Origin: Planctomycetales bacterium 10988
GTDB lineage: Bacteria > Planctomycetota > Planctomycetia > Pirellulales > Pb10988
DNA: 64,000 nt
Assembly: GCA_009664345.1 (NCBI GenBank)
Contig: CP043547.1
Location: forward strand, 2,880,709 to 2,944,708
Reading direction: 5' to 3'
This document shows, in pieces, positions 22,801-31,056 of this stretch; the first letter of the stretch is position 1, and every line of letters begins with the position of its first letter. Made by a program: the position numbers and the translations under genes. The notes under the pieces are model-generated. The model was not told the DNA's origin, ran no database searches, and saw nothing but the letters and a program-made list of their open reading frames with translations.

Positions 22801-23300
22801 AACTTTCGGACCAACCGATGGTGATCAGTTTTGAAGAACAAAGCGGTTGGATCGCGGCCCAAGTGTGCGAATCCGGTTGGCTCGATCAGCTGTCCGAATC
22901 CTCCCGGCATGCCTTCCAAACGGCCTTGGCTGGGCTTTATAAAATGAGCGGAGTCGAGCTGATTCGCGAACAGATCGAAGCCCAGTTCGAGCCGGATCGT
23001 TTTCCTTACGATATCGCCCGCGAAGGTTTGATCGTGTGGCCGGAGGAAACCTTCTCGACCGAGGCCATCTATCGCATCGATCCGCGAGAAAATGAAAACA
23101 GTAATTATATCGCCCCCCGCACAACCGCGAATCCCGCCCCCTTGCTTCCTTCCTTGCAAGCCCAAGAACTCCTCTACGACCGCACTCCGCTGGAGTGGAA
23201 ATACTGGGTCGATACGTGGGAATATGATCAACGCGGCGGCCGTCCGCAAAAATCTTTCCTTCACAGCATCCGCTTGTTGCCAGACCATTCTACAATTTAG
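19848..23300 (+). CDS. Large multi-pass membrane protein, unknown function
   Basis: The product has 1150 residues. The first 540 or so are soluble and helical, with many Arg/Glu-rich segments (QTRIL-like start, then RRGRLLKKASKANRL). Hydrophobic segments follow near residues 545-565, 600-615, 665-710 (two or three passes), 781-800 and 841-864, which gives about five to seven membrane spans. The last 290 residues are again soluble. No catalytic motif or known domain was recognised. The frame is uninterrupted and coding statistics look normal, so it is a real gene. It lies alone between long spacers. A large lineage-specific integral membrane protein is the best description. Confidence 0.6.
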   Translation: MAVSEASQRTQESVLRILQEKEPGTILLPSRLLRRVIKIDRQIPGIGMWVPHRQMYSLSRETFLELVDEDEIPAGTNVASLPERILLLEEIDASKLAQVPQADILLHYWKLLFHMRVHRVLEERIEKGELSVSGLRQRCHEIGQVVYDEIRTVLRQEEMILPPADRATYYIEFAAVYFELRLFTPALVSYYFPAVKDQARIEKILNRDLDAKSIYEATHLEGATEPISEPASEIEDTQVAEESRKRIAGWPQLSRYRRGRLLKKASKANRLGNSVRAAVTYRLIELGSPSGEARRAENQMLRKLDDLVRRLQTALHWDESTAAAWREGLLPLLQVAPRGTYTVETRLLFDLQNLCIDHERELYTVDLVEWALSWGRRPIKRPLPNLREVLTCRHLRRASGRLVNVAISDTDRETLSALLEQATSQAETQLRKRHRVLIADAFETVGLQPANLPERIALGKIVEELLDSIVRDGFLSMASVRDALSRNNLKLPDLSGFKEFFQGDLFLKLDKELAHQLDGVYRRGEFYLRWQQSISSVAFGTKPGRFITRYLVLPFGGAFVILEAFKHIGHLIEGEAHHNLDPTHVTTEQHISTEAALWEVGLTFILGLFLMGVLYQPDFRDWILTQLHKISQNIRGFLLNLPQIIARFPPIRVILESDLFRWTMRFFILPLIATVTFSGLVQILYLPIPLINLYALTFHVSLFVGFALVLNSRIGRDLEEFFIDGLVQGWYHVSTILPGMFRLIMEVSKKALESIERVLYAVDEWLRFRKGESRFQMAAKALLGFFWFFVTYVVRFCVNLLIEPQVNPIKHFPVVTVSHKIMLGFAPTVSQVITPLAGSVQLAGSIVVTIFFLVPGIFGYLVWELKENWKLYEGNRSRHLQPVHIGHHGETLARLLRPGFHSGTLPKIFARLRQAERGGYRKRNWSKARKQLQALHHLEIAMRDFIEREFISLLEASQGFGKHSLTIEMIELASNTIDLHLGCPELSDQPMVISFEEQSGWIAAQVCESGWLDQLSESSRHAFQTALAGLYKMSGVELIREQIEAQFEPDRFPYDIAREGLIVWPEETFSTEAIYRIDPRENENSNYIAPRTTANPAPLLPSLQAQELLYDRTPLEWKYWVDTWEYDQRGGRPQKSFLHSIRLLPDHSTI

Positions 23301-23353
23301 CACACGATGATCTTTAACTTTTCCCCTCTACTATCAACCCTTTCAAGGATCAA

Positions 23354-23806
23354 TTATTGCCGCATAGTGTGGACAACATGCTCTGGATTTGACTCTCCCT
23401 CCAAGTTCAAGTGGTCGAAATCTCCTCGAATTGCCTTGAGAGCGTAGCGCTCATGATCGATCTCAGAGGTCGTTCGGAACCCGAATCGCCGGAGGATTGG
23501 CAATGGAGGACACCAACCTTGAATCGCATGTTGCAGAAGAAAGGCAGCGATTACACCTGGAAAGAGAAACCAAAGTTGGTGGACAAAAGCCCCTAACCCT
23601 AATCCAAGAAGCATCAATGAAGAAGCATTCGCCTCTAAAGTCCGTTCAATATCCCATTCCCGATCCAATTCAGTCAATCGTTTGTCAATGGCTCCTCGAT
23701 CTTTGGCAGCAATACGAACAACTCTTTCTTCAGTTTCAGAGCTAATTCTTTCGTTTACATGATTAGAGGTATGTTCTGGTACACGTTCCACTGTTGAGGG
23801 AATCAT
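23354..23806 (-). CDS. DUF2892-type small membrane protein
   Basis: The 150-residue protein has a charged N-terminal region (ERISSETEERVVRIAAKDR). A hydrophobic hairpin at about 62-95 (SLMLLGLGLGAFVHQLWFLF and beyond) is followed by the characteristic HAIQGWCPPLPILRRFGFR and EIDHERYALKAIRGDF. The QGWCPPLPxLRRxGFRT pattern is typical of DUF2892/YgaP-like inner-membrane proteins, which in other genes are fused to rhodanese domains. No rhodanese is present here. AAGGAG precedes the ATG. The role is unknown. Confidence 0.7.
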   Translation of the reverse strand: MIPSTVERVPEHTSNHVNERISSETEERVVRIAAKDRGAIDKRLTELDREWDIERTLEANASSLMLLGLGLGAFVHQLWFLFPGVIAAFLLQHAIQGWCPPLPILRRFGFRTTSEIDHERYALKAIRGDFDHLNLEGESNPEHVVHTMRQ

Positions 23807-24451
23807 GGCAGACTCCTTTGCTGGAAAGTTAGTTAATTACGTATAGACAATCAGCTAATCCTTTGTGCAAATAGTATGCCTACGGACTTTAGGCTAAGCC
23901 GATTTACCGAGAAGAAGCTGGGAAGGTTGGTCGTTTTCCAACCAGAATGCTTTTCAGAAAGACGCTCAACTCCGCGAACTGTACTTTAGTCACTCGTAAT
24001 GCAAAGCAACGTTATTCCTAGGGGAGGATTCGTCCGTGTTGCTTTAATTGGAATTCCAAGTAAAGTTTCTGGGTTACCGACTCTCGCTCTTTTGTCCTTC
24101 CTCAGCTTGATTTTCTAGAAATGATAAGTTTGTTAGAAAACCTTGGTAAATCAGATATGTTTTTTCTCCGCTCTGCGAGAAGTGGATGAGTTACAAGCAA
24201 TCCGTTCGAAGCGATATCCTAGCACAATTAACCCATCATATAATCTACAAAAATACATTGATACTTATAGTGAAAATAATACTGTAACTTACTTCTGCTA
24301 AGTGTTTATTTTATCGGCCTGTTTCTATCCACAGACTTGTTGATTAACTTATAGACCTTCTAAGACTCGACTATCGCAATCCATTTTCGAATGTTTTATA
24401 GTAAAGCGGTTTCTACGATTTATTCTACATCAACAATCCAAGAGGAATTCA
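23807..24451. other. AT-rich intergenic region between divergent genes
   Basis: No gene is seen in these 645 bases. GGTTGG/CCAACC forms a hairpin near 23925-23943, and AAAGCAAC/GTTGCTTT forms another near 24003-24046. A perfect TATAAT occurs at 24239-24244 without a matching -35 box. The sulfatase promoter should lie in the right half. Confidence 0.4.
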
Positions 24452-26299
24452 ATGCGTCACGTTCCCCCACAATGGTTAACACAACAAAAAAGAAAATCTT
24501 TTCCAAAGCTGAGTTGGCACCGACTAATCTTTGGCCTGGTTGCAATCTTTTGTATAGAAAGCATCTTTCTAGAAAATTTAAAAGCCGATCAACAACCGAA
24601 TGTTCTCTTGATTATGACTGATGATCAAGGTTGGGGAGATATTCAAGCTCACGGAAATGACACCTTGGAAACCCAGGTGCTTGATGAACTTCGCGCTGAT
24701 GGGGCGACATTTGAACGGTTTTATGTCAGCCCGGTTTGTGCCCCGACGCGAGCAAGTTTGTTAACAGGGCGTGATTACCCTCGCACTGGTGTTTATGGAG
24801 TGACACGAACCGCCGAAACCATGCGAAGTAAAGAAGTGACCATGGCGGAACTTTTTCAGAAAGCGGGTTATGCCACCGGGGCCTTTGGAAAATGGCACAA
24901 CGGGGCCAACTACCCTCATCATCCTAACGGCCAAGGCTTCGATGAATTCTTTGGTTTTTGTGCTGGACATTGGAATAATTATTTTGACACAGTCTTAGAA
25001 CATAATAAACAAGAAGTGAAAACCGATGGATATATCACGGATATTTTAACTGACGAAGCCATCAAGTTTATTCAACAACATAAAAGCGAACCTTTCTTCT
25101 GTTATGTACCTTACAACGCCCCGCACTCTCCTTGGCAAGTGCCGGAAAGTTACTTTCAAAAATATAAAGAGTTAGGGTTAAGCAATGAGTTAGCTTGTTG
25201 TTATGGGATGGTAGAAAATATCGATTGGAATGTTGGTCGGCTTCTGACATTGTTAGAAAAATTAAACCTAACTGAAAACACCATTGTTTTATTTCTGACA
25301 GATAACGGTCCGAATACCGATCGTTATAACGGGGACATGCGAGGCCGAAAAGGAAGTGTCCATGAAGGGGGAACCCGCGTGCCGCTTTTTATGAAATGGC
25401 CGAAAAAAATTCCAGCCGGTTTAAGTGTCAAACCGATCACCGCTCATCTTGATTTACTTCCGACTTTGACAGAGCTTTGTAAAGTTTCGATGGAAGGAAC
25501 TTTGCCACTTGATGGAAAAAGTTTAGTGCCTTTATTAACGGGAGAAACCGCCAATGGAAAAGCCGTTGATTGGCCCAAACGCATGTTGTTTACTTATCGC
25601 ACCCGACAAGATCAACCGGATGAACTTATTGGCATGGCCGCACGGACCGATCGCTGGCGAGCCGTCGTTGAACGAAACAAGTGGATGCTTTTCGATATGG
25701 TCGCCGATCCGGGGCAAGAACATGATTTAGCCGAGGAAAAACCGAAAGTGATGGAACGTTTTCGACACGCAATGGAAAAGCGTTGGAAAGATGTTTCAAA
25801 AAGTGGTTTTGATAAAGTCCCGACCGAAGTCGGGCACCCCGCCCAAGTCGCGGTCAAGCTCTCTGGGCATGAGGCCTTTTTAATGCCCAAACAAAAAGAA
25901 GGGATCGACTATTCGGGCCGAGCCGGTTGGGCCAATGATTGGATTACGAAATGGACGGATAACGGGGCCTATCCATCGTGGCCGATCCATGTTGTCGAAG
26001 AGGGAGATTATCGTGTTCTTTTACATTATCAAATGGCCGAAGCCGATGAAGGTTTGAAACTGACAATTCAAGCCGGGGACAGTACTCTTAAAACTTCAAT
26101 TCAAGAGCCATTTAAAAAGGAACACCTTCCGAGTCCCGATCGCGAACCGCGAAAAGAAGTCTATGAAAAAGAATGGGCAACCCTGGAGGCGGGAACCATT
26201 CATCTTGCCAAAGGAAAGTCAACTTTAGAAATTCATATAAATAAAGTTGCTCGCCCGGAAGAGTTTGAAATTAAAGCGATTTCACTGATTAAAGAATAG
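24452..26299 (+). CDS. Formylglycine-dependent sulfatase
   Basis: This 615-residue type I sulfatase hydrolyses sulfate esters, in planctomycetes usually of algal or other polysaccharides. A signal sequence (about residues 22-45) indicates export. The metal-binding Asp pair is in LLIMTDDQGWGD (residues 57-58). The modification motif is CAPTR at 96-100, where Cys96 would be converted to formylglycine, followed by ASLLTGR. Further active-site elements are GKWHNG and LTDNGPN. The last 170 residues after the catalytic domain (ITKWTDNGAYPSWPIHVVEE and onward) form a beta-rich module that may bind carbohydrate. AGAGGA precedes ATG 24452. It is convergent with the DUF1080 gene, which has a related role. 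Confidence 0.93.
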   Translation: MRHVPPQWLTQQKRKSFPKLSWHRLIFGLVAIFCIESIFLENLKADQQPNVLLIMTDDQGWGDIQAHGNDTLETQVLDELRADGATFERFYVSPVCAPTRASLLTGRDYPRTGVYGVTRTAETMRSKEVTMAELFQKAGYATGAFGKWHNGANYPHHPNGQGFDEFFGFCAGHWNNYFDTVLEHNKQEVKTDGYITDILTDEAIKFIQQHKSEPFFCYVPYNAPHSPWQVPESYFQKYKELGLSNELACCYGMVENIDWNVGRLLTLLEKLNLTENTIVLFLTDNGPNTDRYNGDMRGRKGSVHEGGTRVPLFMKWPKKIPAGLSVKPITAHLDLLPTLTELCKVSMEGTLPLDGKSLVPLLTGETANGKAVDWPKRMLFTYRTRQDQPDELIGMAARTDRWRAVVERNKWMLFDMVADPGQEHDLAEEKPKVMERFRHAMEKRWKDVSKSGFDKVPTEVGHPAQVAVKLSGHEAFLMPKQKEGIDYSGRAGWANDWITKWTDNGAYPSWPIHVVEEGDYRVLLHYQMAEADEGLKLTIQAGDSTLKTSIQEPFKKEHLPSPDREPRKEVYEKEWATLEAGTIHLAKGKSTLEIHINKVARPEEFEIKAISLIKE

Positions 26300-26322
26300 C
26301 CTTCAAATCTATTTACAAAACA

Positions 26323-26360
26323 AAAACTCTCGTAAAGTTTTTACTCTACGAGAGTTTTTT
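26323..26360. terminator. Bidirectional terminator between sulfatase and DUF1080 genes
   Basis: AAAACTCTCGTA at 26323-26334 pairs with TACGAGAGTTTT at 26346-26357, with T and A tracts on either side. It serves the two convergent genes. Confidence 0.8.
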
Positions 26361-26381
26361 GTTTAAGTAGTAATAAAAATA

Positions 26382-27074
26382 TTAAAGCTCTAAAAGTTCT
26401 TTCACGCGTAAGTTACGGAACGACACTTCCGAACGATGACCGAGGAGGGCAATATAACCGGTGGTTCGCGCTAACCCCGGATGATCTCTTTCATCCATCG
26501 TCTTTCCATTCGGTGCAGCTTTCTTGAGATCGGTATCTAAAATGAGCTGACCATTGACACGGACTTGAATGGTAGAACCGCGGACGATCACCTCTTGTTC
26601 ATTCCACTCTCCAACAGGTTTCAAAGCCCCACGCTTAGCAGGTGAAATTCCATAAGCGGAACCATGATATTGATAAGGTTTCAGTTGTTGATATTTTTCC
26701 GCGGTATTATCTAACACTTGAAGTTCAATGCCGGCATAGGCGGGGTTCCCAGTGATCGGGGCATGAATGCCGATTCCACTATTGGCCCCTGGTGTTAATT
26801 TAAATTCAAAACGAAAAATAAAGTCTTGATATTCTTTCTTGGTATAAATATTTCCACGTGTGTCCGGGCTGGAAACAATCGTACCAGCTGAAACCGAATA
26901 GCCTTCCGTTTCGCCATGCCAACCTGTTAAGTCTTTTCCATTAAATAGAGAAGTGAAACCATCTTCCGTAGATGGAGTCAAATCGATTACATCAATCTGT
27001 TCTTGAGCAAAGACAGACGATTGAAAGAACAATAAAAGCGAACACCCCATCAACCAAAAACTACTTTTTAACAT
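26382..27074 (-). CDS. DUF1080 protein (3-keto-disaccharide hydrolase family)
   Basis: The 230-residue exported protein has a signal peptide ending near residue 23 (LLLFFQSSVFAQ). The domain, a concanavalin-like jelly roll, is shown by FTSLFNGKDLTGWHGE near its start, YTKKEYQDFIFRFEFKL, NSGIGIHAP and IELQVLDN. It ends with TGYIALLGHRSEVSFRNLRV. Members were characterised as 3-keto-disaccharide hydrolases and are very abundant in planctomycetes. Placement against a sulfatase fits polysaccharide breakdown. AAGGTGAG precedes the ATG. Confidence 0.9.
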   Translation of the reverse strand: MLKSSFWLMGCSLLLFFQSSVFAQEQIDVIDLTPSTEDGFTSLFNGKDLTGWHGETEGYSVSAGTIVSSPDTRGNIYTKKEYQDFIFRFEFKLTPGANSGIGIHAPITGNPAYAGIELQVLDNTAEKYQQLKPYQYHGSAYGISPAKRGALKPVGEWNEQEVIVRGSTIQVRVNGQLILDTDLKKAAPNGKTMDERDHPGLARTTGYIALLGHRSEVSFRNLRVKELLEL

Positions 27075-27156
27075 TTTCTCACCTTTGTGCTGAGCGGTCG
27101 TATGATCTAACGATCCCTTGTTCTAACAGATCAACGAACGCTTATCGAGAGAAAGC

Positions 27157-28413
27157 TTATTCCGAGATAGAATTTTCAGAGGATTCGGCGACTTCTTGCA
27201 AACGGTTTTGGATTTCTTCCGCCCAGGGGCTTTCGGGACTTAGCTCCAAAAACTTCTTCCAATGTTCGACTGCTGGTGATAATTGTTGCTGATCGTCGTA
27301 GAGATTGGCCAAATGATAATGGGCGTCGGGGTAATCGGGATGAAGCGACAAGGCCCCTTCGAAGGCCGCCAGGGCTTGTTCGATTTGCCCCATTTCCGCC
27401 AAGACGCAGCCGAGGTTTGCCCTGGCTTCCACGAATTCATCATCTAGCTCGACCGCCATGAAGTAGCGTTCGCGGGCGGCAGGCAAATCGTTTTGCCGAT
27501 AAAGCGACTCGGCCAAGGCAAAATGGAGATCGGCATCTTGCCCTCTACTCGCCACGAGAGCCGCTCGATAGCAAGCGGTCGCTTCGGGAAGTTGCTCGGC
27601 TTCTTCCAGCTCTTGGGCACGTTGACGCCATTCTTCCGCTGAAGGAAGTTGCGGAGAAGTCCCCGGCGTGCTGGTGAATGAGCCTTCCGGGGATTCGTCT
27701 ATATTTTCTGTTTCCGAATCAAAATCAAAACGTAACTGCCCGCCGGATTCGAGTAGGCCGTCACCTTGGCGGAGGAGGACTTGTTTTCCTTCGACCAAAA
27801 TAGAAAGTTGAGCCAGAGGACGTTCGATGTCGGGGAGTAACTTTTTCAAGGATTGAAGGTGTTGCTCGATGGCTTGCGGCGAGGCTCCGGCTGCCATAAG
27901 TTCCGCCAAACGCCGGGCGGTTGTGACTTCTTGAAAGTCGAAATAAGGGAGCTTGCGAATGACTTTGACCGGTTTTAGCAACCCGCGGCGATGCCAACGG
28001 CGGATGACATTCACGGGGAGATCAAGCAAATCGGCTAACATCGCCGGAGTGTAGAGTCGACGAATGTGCGGCGTTTCGTCGACGAGTTCAACCCGTTGCC
28101 AGAACTGCGGCTCGGGGAGGACTTCACTTTCCTCTCGATGAATGGCAGCTTGAACCTCAGGATGAAGGAGTTCGTCTAAAGCATTCTCTTCCAACAATGG
28201 CCAATCGAGTTCGCCGACGATAATCAAATCGATCTCGGCATCATCCTTCGTCGCTAACTCGGCCCCGTAATCTTGCACAAACTTCTCCACCTCGCGGGTA
28301 TTCATGGCCGCGAGCTTGCCGACAAAGAGGACTTTTTTCCCTTGCAAAAGTGCCGGTGCCGGTGGAAGGGGAGCTTCGTCAGGAGAGGAGTCGGGGGATT
28401 GCGGTTCGTTCAT
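27157..28413 (-). CDS. BRCT-like / MerR-type HTH / TPR protein
   Basis: The 418-residue protein joins three units. Residues about 23-100 (GKKVLFVGKLAAMNTREVEK, then IDLIIVGEL) have the strand-helix pattern of a BRCT domain. Residues about 118-190 (RRLYTPAMLADLLDLPVNVI followed by RRWHRRGLLKP) form a MerR-type winged helix with a short helical extension. An acidic linker leads to four TPR-like repeats at about 260-405 (ALVASRGQDADLHFALAESL, and AFEGALSLHPDYPDAHYHLA). BRCT domains bind phosphopeptides or DNA ends, and MerR helices bind promoter DNA. A transcription or DNA-damage regulator is the inference. Its ATG overlaps the stop of the macro-domain gene by four bases, so the two are translationally coupled. 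Confidence 0.7.
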   Translation of the reverse strand: MNEPQSPDSSPDEAPLPPAPALLQGKKVLFVGKLAAMNTREVEKFVQDYGAELATKDDAEIDLIIVGELDWPLLEENALDELLHPEVQAAIHREESEVLPEPQFWQRVELVDETPHIRRLYTPAMLADLLDLPVNVIRRWHRRGLLKPVKVIRKLPYFDFQEVTTARRLAELMAAGASPQAIEQHLQSLKKLLPDIERPLAQLSILVEGKQVLLRQGDGLLESGGQLRFDFDSETENIDESPEGSFTSTPGTSPQLPSAEEWRQRAQELEEAEQLPEATACYRAALVASRGQDADLHFALAESLYRQNDLPAARERYFMAVELDDEFVEARANLGCVLAEMGQIEQALAAFEGALSLHPDYPDAHYHLANLYDDQQQLSPAVEHWKKFLELSPESPWAEEIQNRLQEVAESSENSISE

Positions 28414-29030
28414 CGAATTACTTGTTGATTTCCATCGTAGTGAATTGACTTCTGACGTCGAGCGGCCATCTCCCAGGTCTGGCGATGCGGCGGGTCTAGA
28501 TAATGTTCATAAGCAATCGCCATCTGCCGGGCGACTTCGGGGAACTCGACGCAACCGTAACCTGCTCCCATGGCCGGAAAGGCAACGGTTTTGATCGAGC
28601 CTGGGTGCTGCGCATTGTGCCGATAGATGGTCAGCAGCGAAGCCCAAGTCGCTAGGTAAACTTTGTCGGTCCCTTCAATCGAATGGGGCACCCGCATCGT
28701 CGGAGTATGGGCGACGTAAGGGATGTTAGGATGATTCGTCTCGATCAGGAAGGAGGTGCCGATCGGTTGTTCGCCGAGAAATTCGTTGAGAATATGATCC
28801 TGAGCCTTCTTCATCAGCTCGACGCCGAAGTATTCCACGACCACCGCATCAATACCCCCATCCATCAAACCATAGGAATTCGCCGCGGTGACAAAGCAAT
28901 CGTGCGGCGGCAGTTCCTCAAATTTCGTTTGAAAAAATTGGACATTCGGCAGGTTCGCGAAGCGTTCCCGAAAGGCCTCGATCGCGGCCCGCTCAGGATG
29001 GACCAGCCAAAGTTCTAAAGGGAGACTCAT
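28410..29030 (-). CDS. Macro domain protein
   Basis: This 206-residue protein is a single macro domain, a fold that binds ADP-ribose and its derivatives and in many members removes ADP-ribose from proteins or nucleic acids. The key loop reads FVTAANSYGLMDGGIDAVVV (residues about 46-65), and the second loop is AFPAMGAGYGCVEF (about 150-163). The N-terminal segment (LWLVHPERAAIEAFRERF) is an added strand-helix unit. It is upstream of, and overlaps by ATGA with, the BRCT-like/MerR/TPR gene, which suggests a shared task. The substrate is not known. Confidence 0.85.
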   Translation of the reverse strand: MSLPLELWLVHPERAAIEAFRERFANLPNVQFFQTKFEELPPHDCFVTAANSYGLMDGGIDAVVVEYFGVELMKKAQDHILNEFLGEQPIGTSFLIETNHPNIPYVAHTPTMRVPHSIEGTDKVYLATWASLLTIYRHNAQHPGSIKTVAFPAMGAGYGCVEFPEVARQMAIAYEHYLDPPHRQTWEMAARRQKSIHYDGNQQVIR

Positions 29031-29067
29031 TCATCTATCTTTATAATAAAGAGTAAAACGAGTAACG

Positions 29068-29104
29068 GAAAAAAGAAAACCTCGCACTGAGGAGCACGAG
29101 GTTT
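29068..29104 (-). terminator. Rho-independent terminator for the YTV gene
   Basis: On the minus strand AAACCTCG (29104-29097) pairs with CGAGGTTT (29084-29077) and is followed by TCTTTTTTCC. It ends the transcript of the YTV-repeat gene and lies before the macro-domain gene. Confidence 0.75.
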
Positions 29105-29157
29105 GAAAAGTCGCTATTGATTGTAACGTCTTCTTTGCTCTGGGCAAAGCAATGGGC

Positions 29158-31056
29158 TTACTTTTGCTTTTGCGAAATCAGACGGGTTTTCGGCGTCGCG
29201 GCAGGTGCTTCGGCAACCGGTTGCGGAGCAACGACCGGAACGAGTTCACCCAAGAGGGTATTCGAATCGACTTCCAGCGGGGCATCGACCTTCGGAGCAT
29301 TCACCGGAACCAAGCCGCTGAGAAGTTGCAGTTCGATTTCCGATTCCTCGGCAGAGACCGGTTTCTTGGCGACATTTTGCGAAGGAATCATCGGAGCCTT
29401 CCCCGGTCGTTTGGGGAGAACCGTCGGTTCGGCGGCAGGCTCGGAAGAGGTCGGACGCGGCGGTTGTTCCGAATCGGTATCGTTCGGCCCACGGAATTCC
29501 GGCGGAAGACTCGGGGGTTCTGCCCCATCCGTTTCTTCTTCGTAAGCTTCTTCCTCACTGGGGCTTTCAGCGGTCTCGCTATCAGCCGGTTGAGGTTCGG
29601 CAGGAGTCGGAACTTGACGCGATTCAACACGGCGGGATTCGACTTGGCTGCTCTCTTCAGGAGCGAACGTCGATTCCGGTCCCGGTGTCGTTTCGCTATC
29701 GTAGTACGAAGGCGACGATTCTTCATAAGAAGGGGCCATCGTCGTGGCCGAAGGCTCGCAAGCCGGGGCACAGGTCGGCGTGGTCTCAACCCAGCGGCAA
29801 ACGGTTCGCGGCACGCGATAGGTATATTGCACCGGAACGCGTTTGGCGACCTGCTGTGTATACGTTCGCATCTCTTGGGTTGCGACACGGCGAACGACTT
29901 GCGTCGGGATTTGCTCAACTTTCTCTTCGTAAATCATGCGGCAAGTACGAACGGGAACCTTGCGGACCACTTCTTGCTCTTCCCAGCGACAGACGCGGAC
30001 CGGAACCTTTTCCACAACTTGCTCGGTGACCGGGCGTTGCGTAGTGACTGGGACTTTTCGCACGACTTCTTCAGGGACCATGCGTTGGACTTGAACCTCA
30101 ACTTGTCGCGTCATCTCTTGCGGAACCATTTTCGTGGTTTGCACCGGAACGCGGCGGACTTCCGTTTGCGGAACGTAGGAGGTTTGCGGCACATATTGCG
30201 TGACGTAGTTCGGTTGATACACCGGAGCACAGGTCGTGCAAGCCGCCACCGCCGGAGCACCATAGCGGGCAAAAGTCGGCGTTGCCCCGTAACCAAGCAC
30301 CGGATCGCCTGCCCAAGCACGCGGCAAAAGTCGTAAACGGCGTTGGGGATAATAGGCCGCATACGGATAGTAAGTTTGATACGTTGTGACAGGCATATTG
30401 ACATAGCCGCCTTGATCGACAACCTGCGGGCGATAGGTCGTCACGGGTTTGTAAGACGTATACGATTGATTCACGTAGCACGTTTCTTGAACCGGACGCA
30501 TGACCGTGTAGCGTTGCTCTTGCAGTTGCGTTTCGGTCGTCGGTCGCATCACGGTGTAACGCTCTTCGCGTTCGCTCGTTTCAGTGACATAACGAACTCG
30601 CGTCGAGGTCCGCTCTTGCATTTGGGTTTCCCAAACAGGTTTGCGGACGGTGTAACGTTCTTCACGTTCGCTCGTCTCATAAACGGGTTTGGCCACCGTA
30701 TAGCGGCGTTCCCGCACTTGGGTTTCGCAAACGTCTTTATAAACGGTGACCGGACGCTGAACTTCGACGGTTTCGTATTCAACGCGATAGGCGGTCACTT
30801 GGCGTTCGTCGTAAACGGTATCGTATTCGAGTCGATAGGATCGTTGAGAAATCACCGGACTTTCGGTGACGACCGGACTATAGACAGCCATCGGACGTTG
30901 AACCACGATCCCGGACTGGGATTGATTACACGAATCGCACGCCGAAGCGGAATTCGCGCCGCTGCCGGAAGTCCAACCCACAGGCGGCAAAAAGGCCATC
31001 ATGCCGGCGAGTCCGAAAGACAACGCTTGTCGGTAAGTGAAAGATTTAAGATGCAT
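29158..31056 (-). CDS. YTV-repeat cell-wall-type protein
   Basis: The 632-residue protein is exported (hydrophobic N terminus QALSFGLAGMMAFLPP) and carries the planctomycete YTV repeat. YTV occurs at residues 119-121, 135-137, 167-169 and 183-185 within units such as SEREERYTVMRP. YTV proteins have been reported from planctomycete cell walls. A second repeat set follows at about 290-425, with Val-Pro-Val units (RKVPVRTCR, EKVPVRVCR) and regularly placed Cys, which could form disulfides. The last 190 residues are Pro/Glu/Ser-rich and probably disordered. No other gene shares its transcript. A structural envelope role is inferred. Confidence 0.8.
   Translation of the reverse strand: MHLKSFTYRQALSFGLAGMMAFLPPVGWTSGSGANSASACDSCNQSQSGIVVQRPMAVYSPVVTESPVISQRSYRLEYDTVYDERQVTAYRVEYETVEVQRPVTVYKDVCETQVRERRYTVAKPVYETSEREERYTVRKPVWETQMQERTSTRVRYVTETSEREERYTVMRPTTETQLQEQRYTVMRPVQETCYVNQSYTSYKPVTTYRPQVVDQGGYVNMPVTTYQTYYPYAAYYPQRRLRLLPRAWAGDPVLGYGATPTFARYGAPAVAACTTCAPVYQPNYVTQYVPQTSYVPQTEVRRVPVQTTKMVPQEMTRQVEVQVQRMVPEEVVRKVPVTTQRPVTEQVVEKVPVRVCRWEEQEVVRKVPVRTCRMIYEEKVEQIPTQVVRRVATQEMRTYTQQVAKRVPVQYTYRVPRTVCRWVETTPTCAPACEPSATTMAPSYEESSPSYYDSETTPGPESTFAPEESSQVESRRVESRQVPTPAEPQPADSETAESPSEEEAYEEETDGAEPPSLPPEFRGPNDTDSEQPPRPTSSEPAAEPTVLPKRPGKAPMIPSQNVAKKPVSAEESEIELQLLSGLVPVNAPKVDAPLEVDSNTLLGELVPVVAPQPVAEAPAATPKTRLISQKQK

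Noticed and set aside
29152-30336. 394-codon plus-strand open frame opposite the YTV gene
   Set aside because: The minus-strand frame has a signal peptide, YTV repeats and a terminator; the plus-strand translation is Arg/Phe-rich with no domain.
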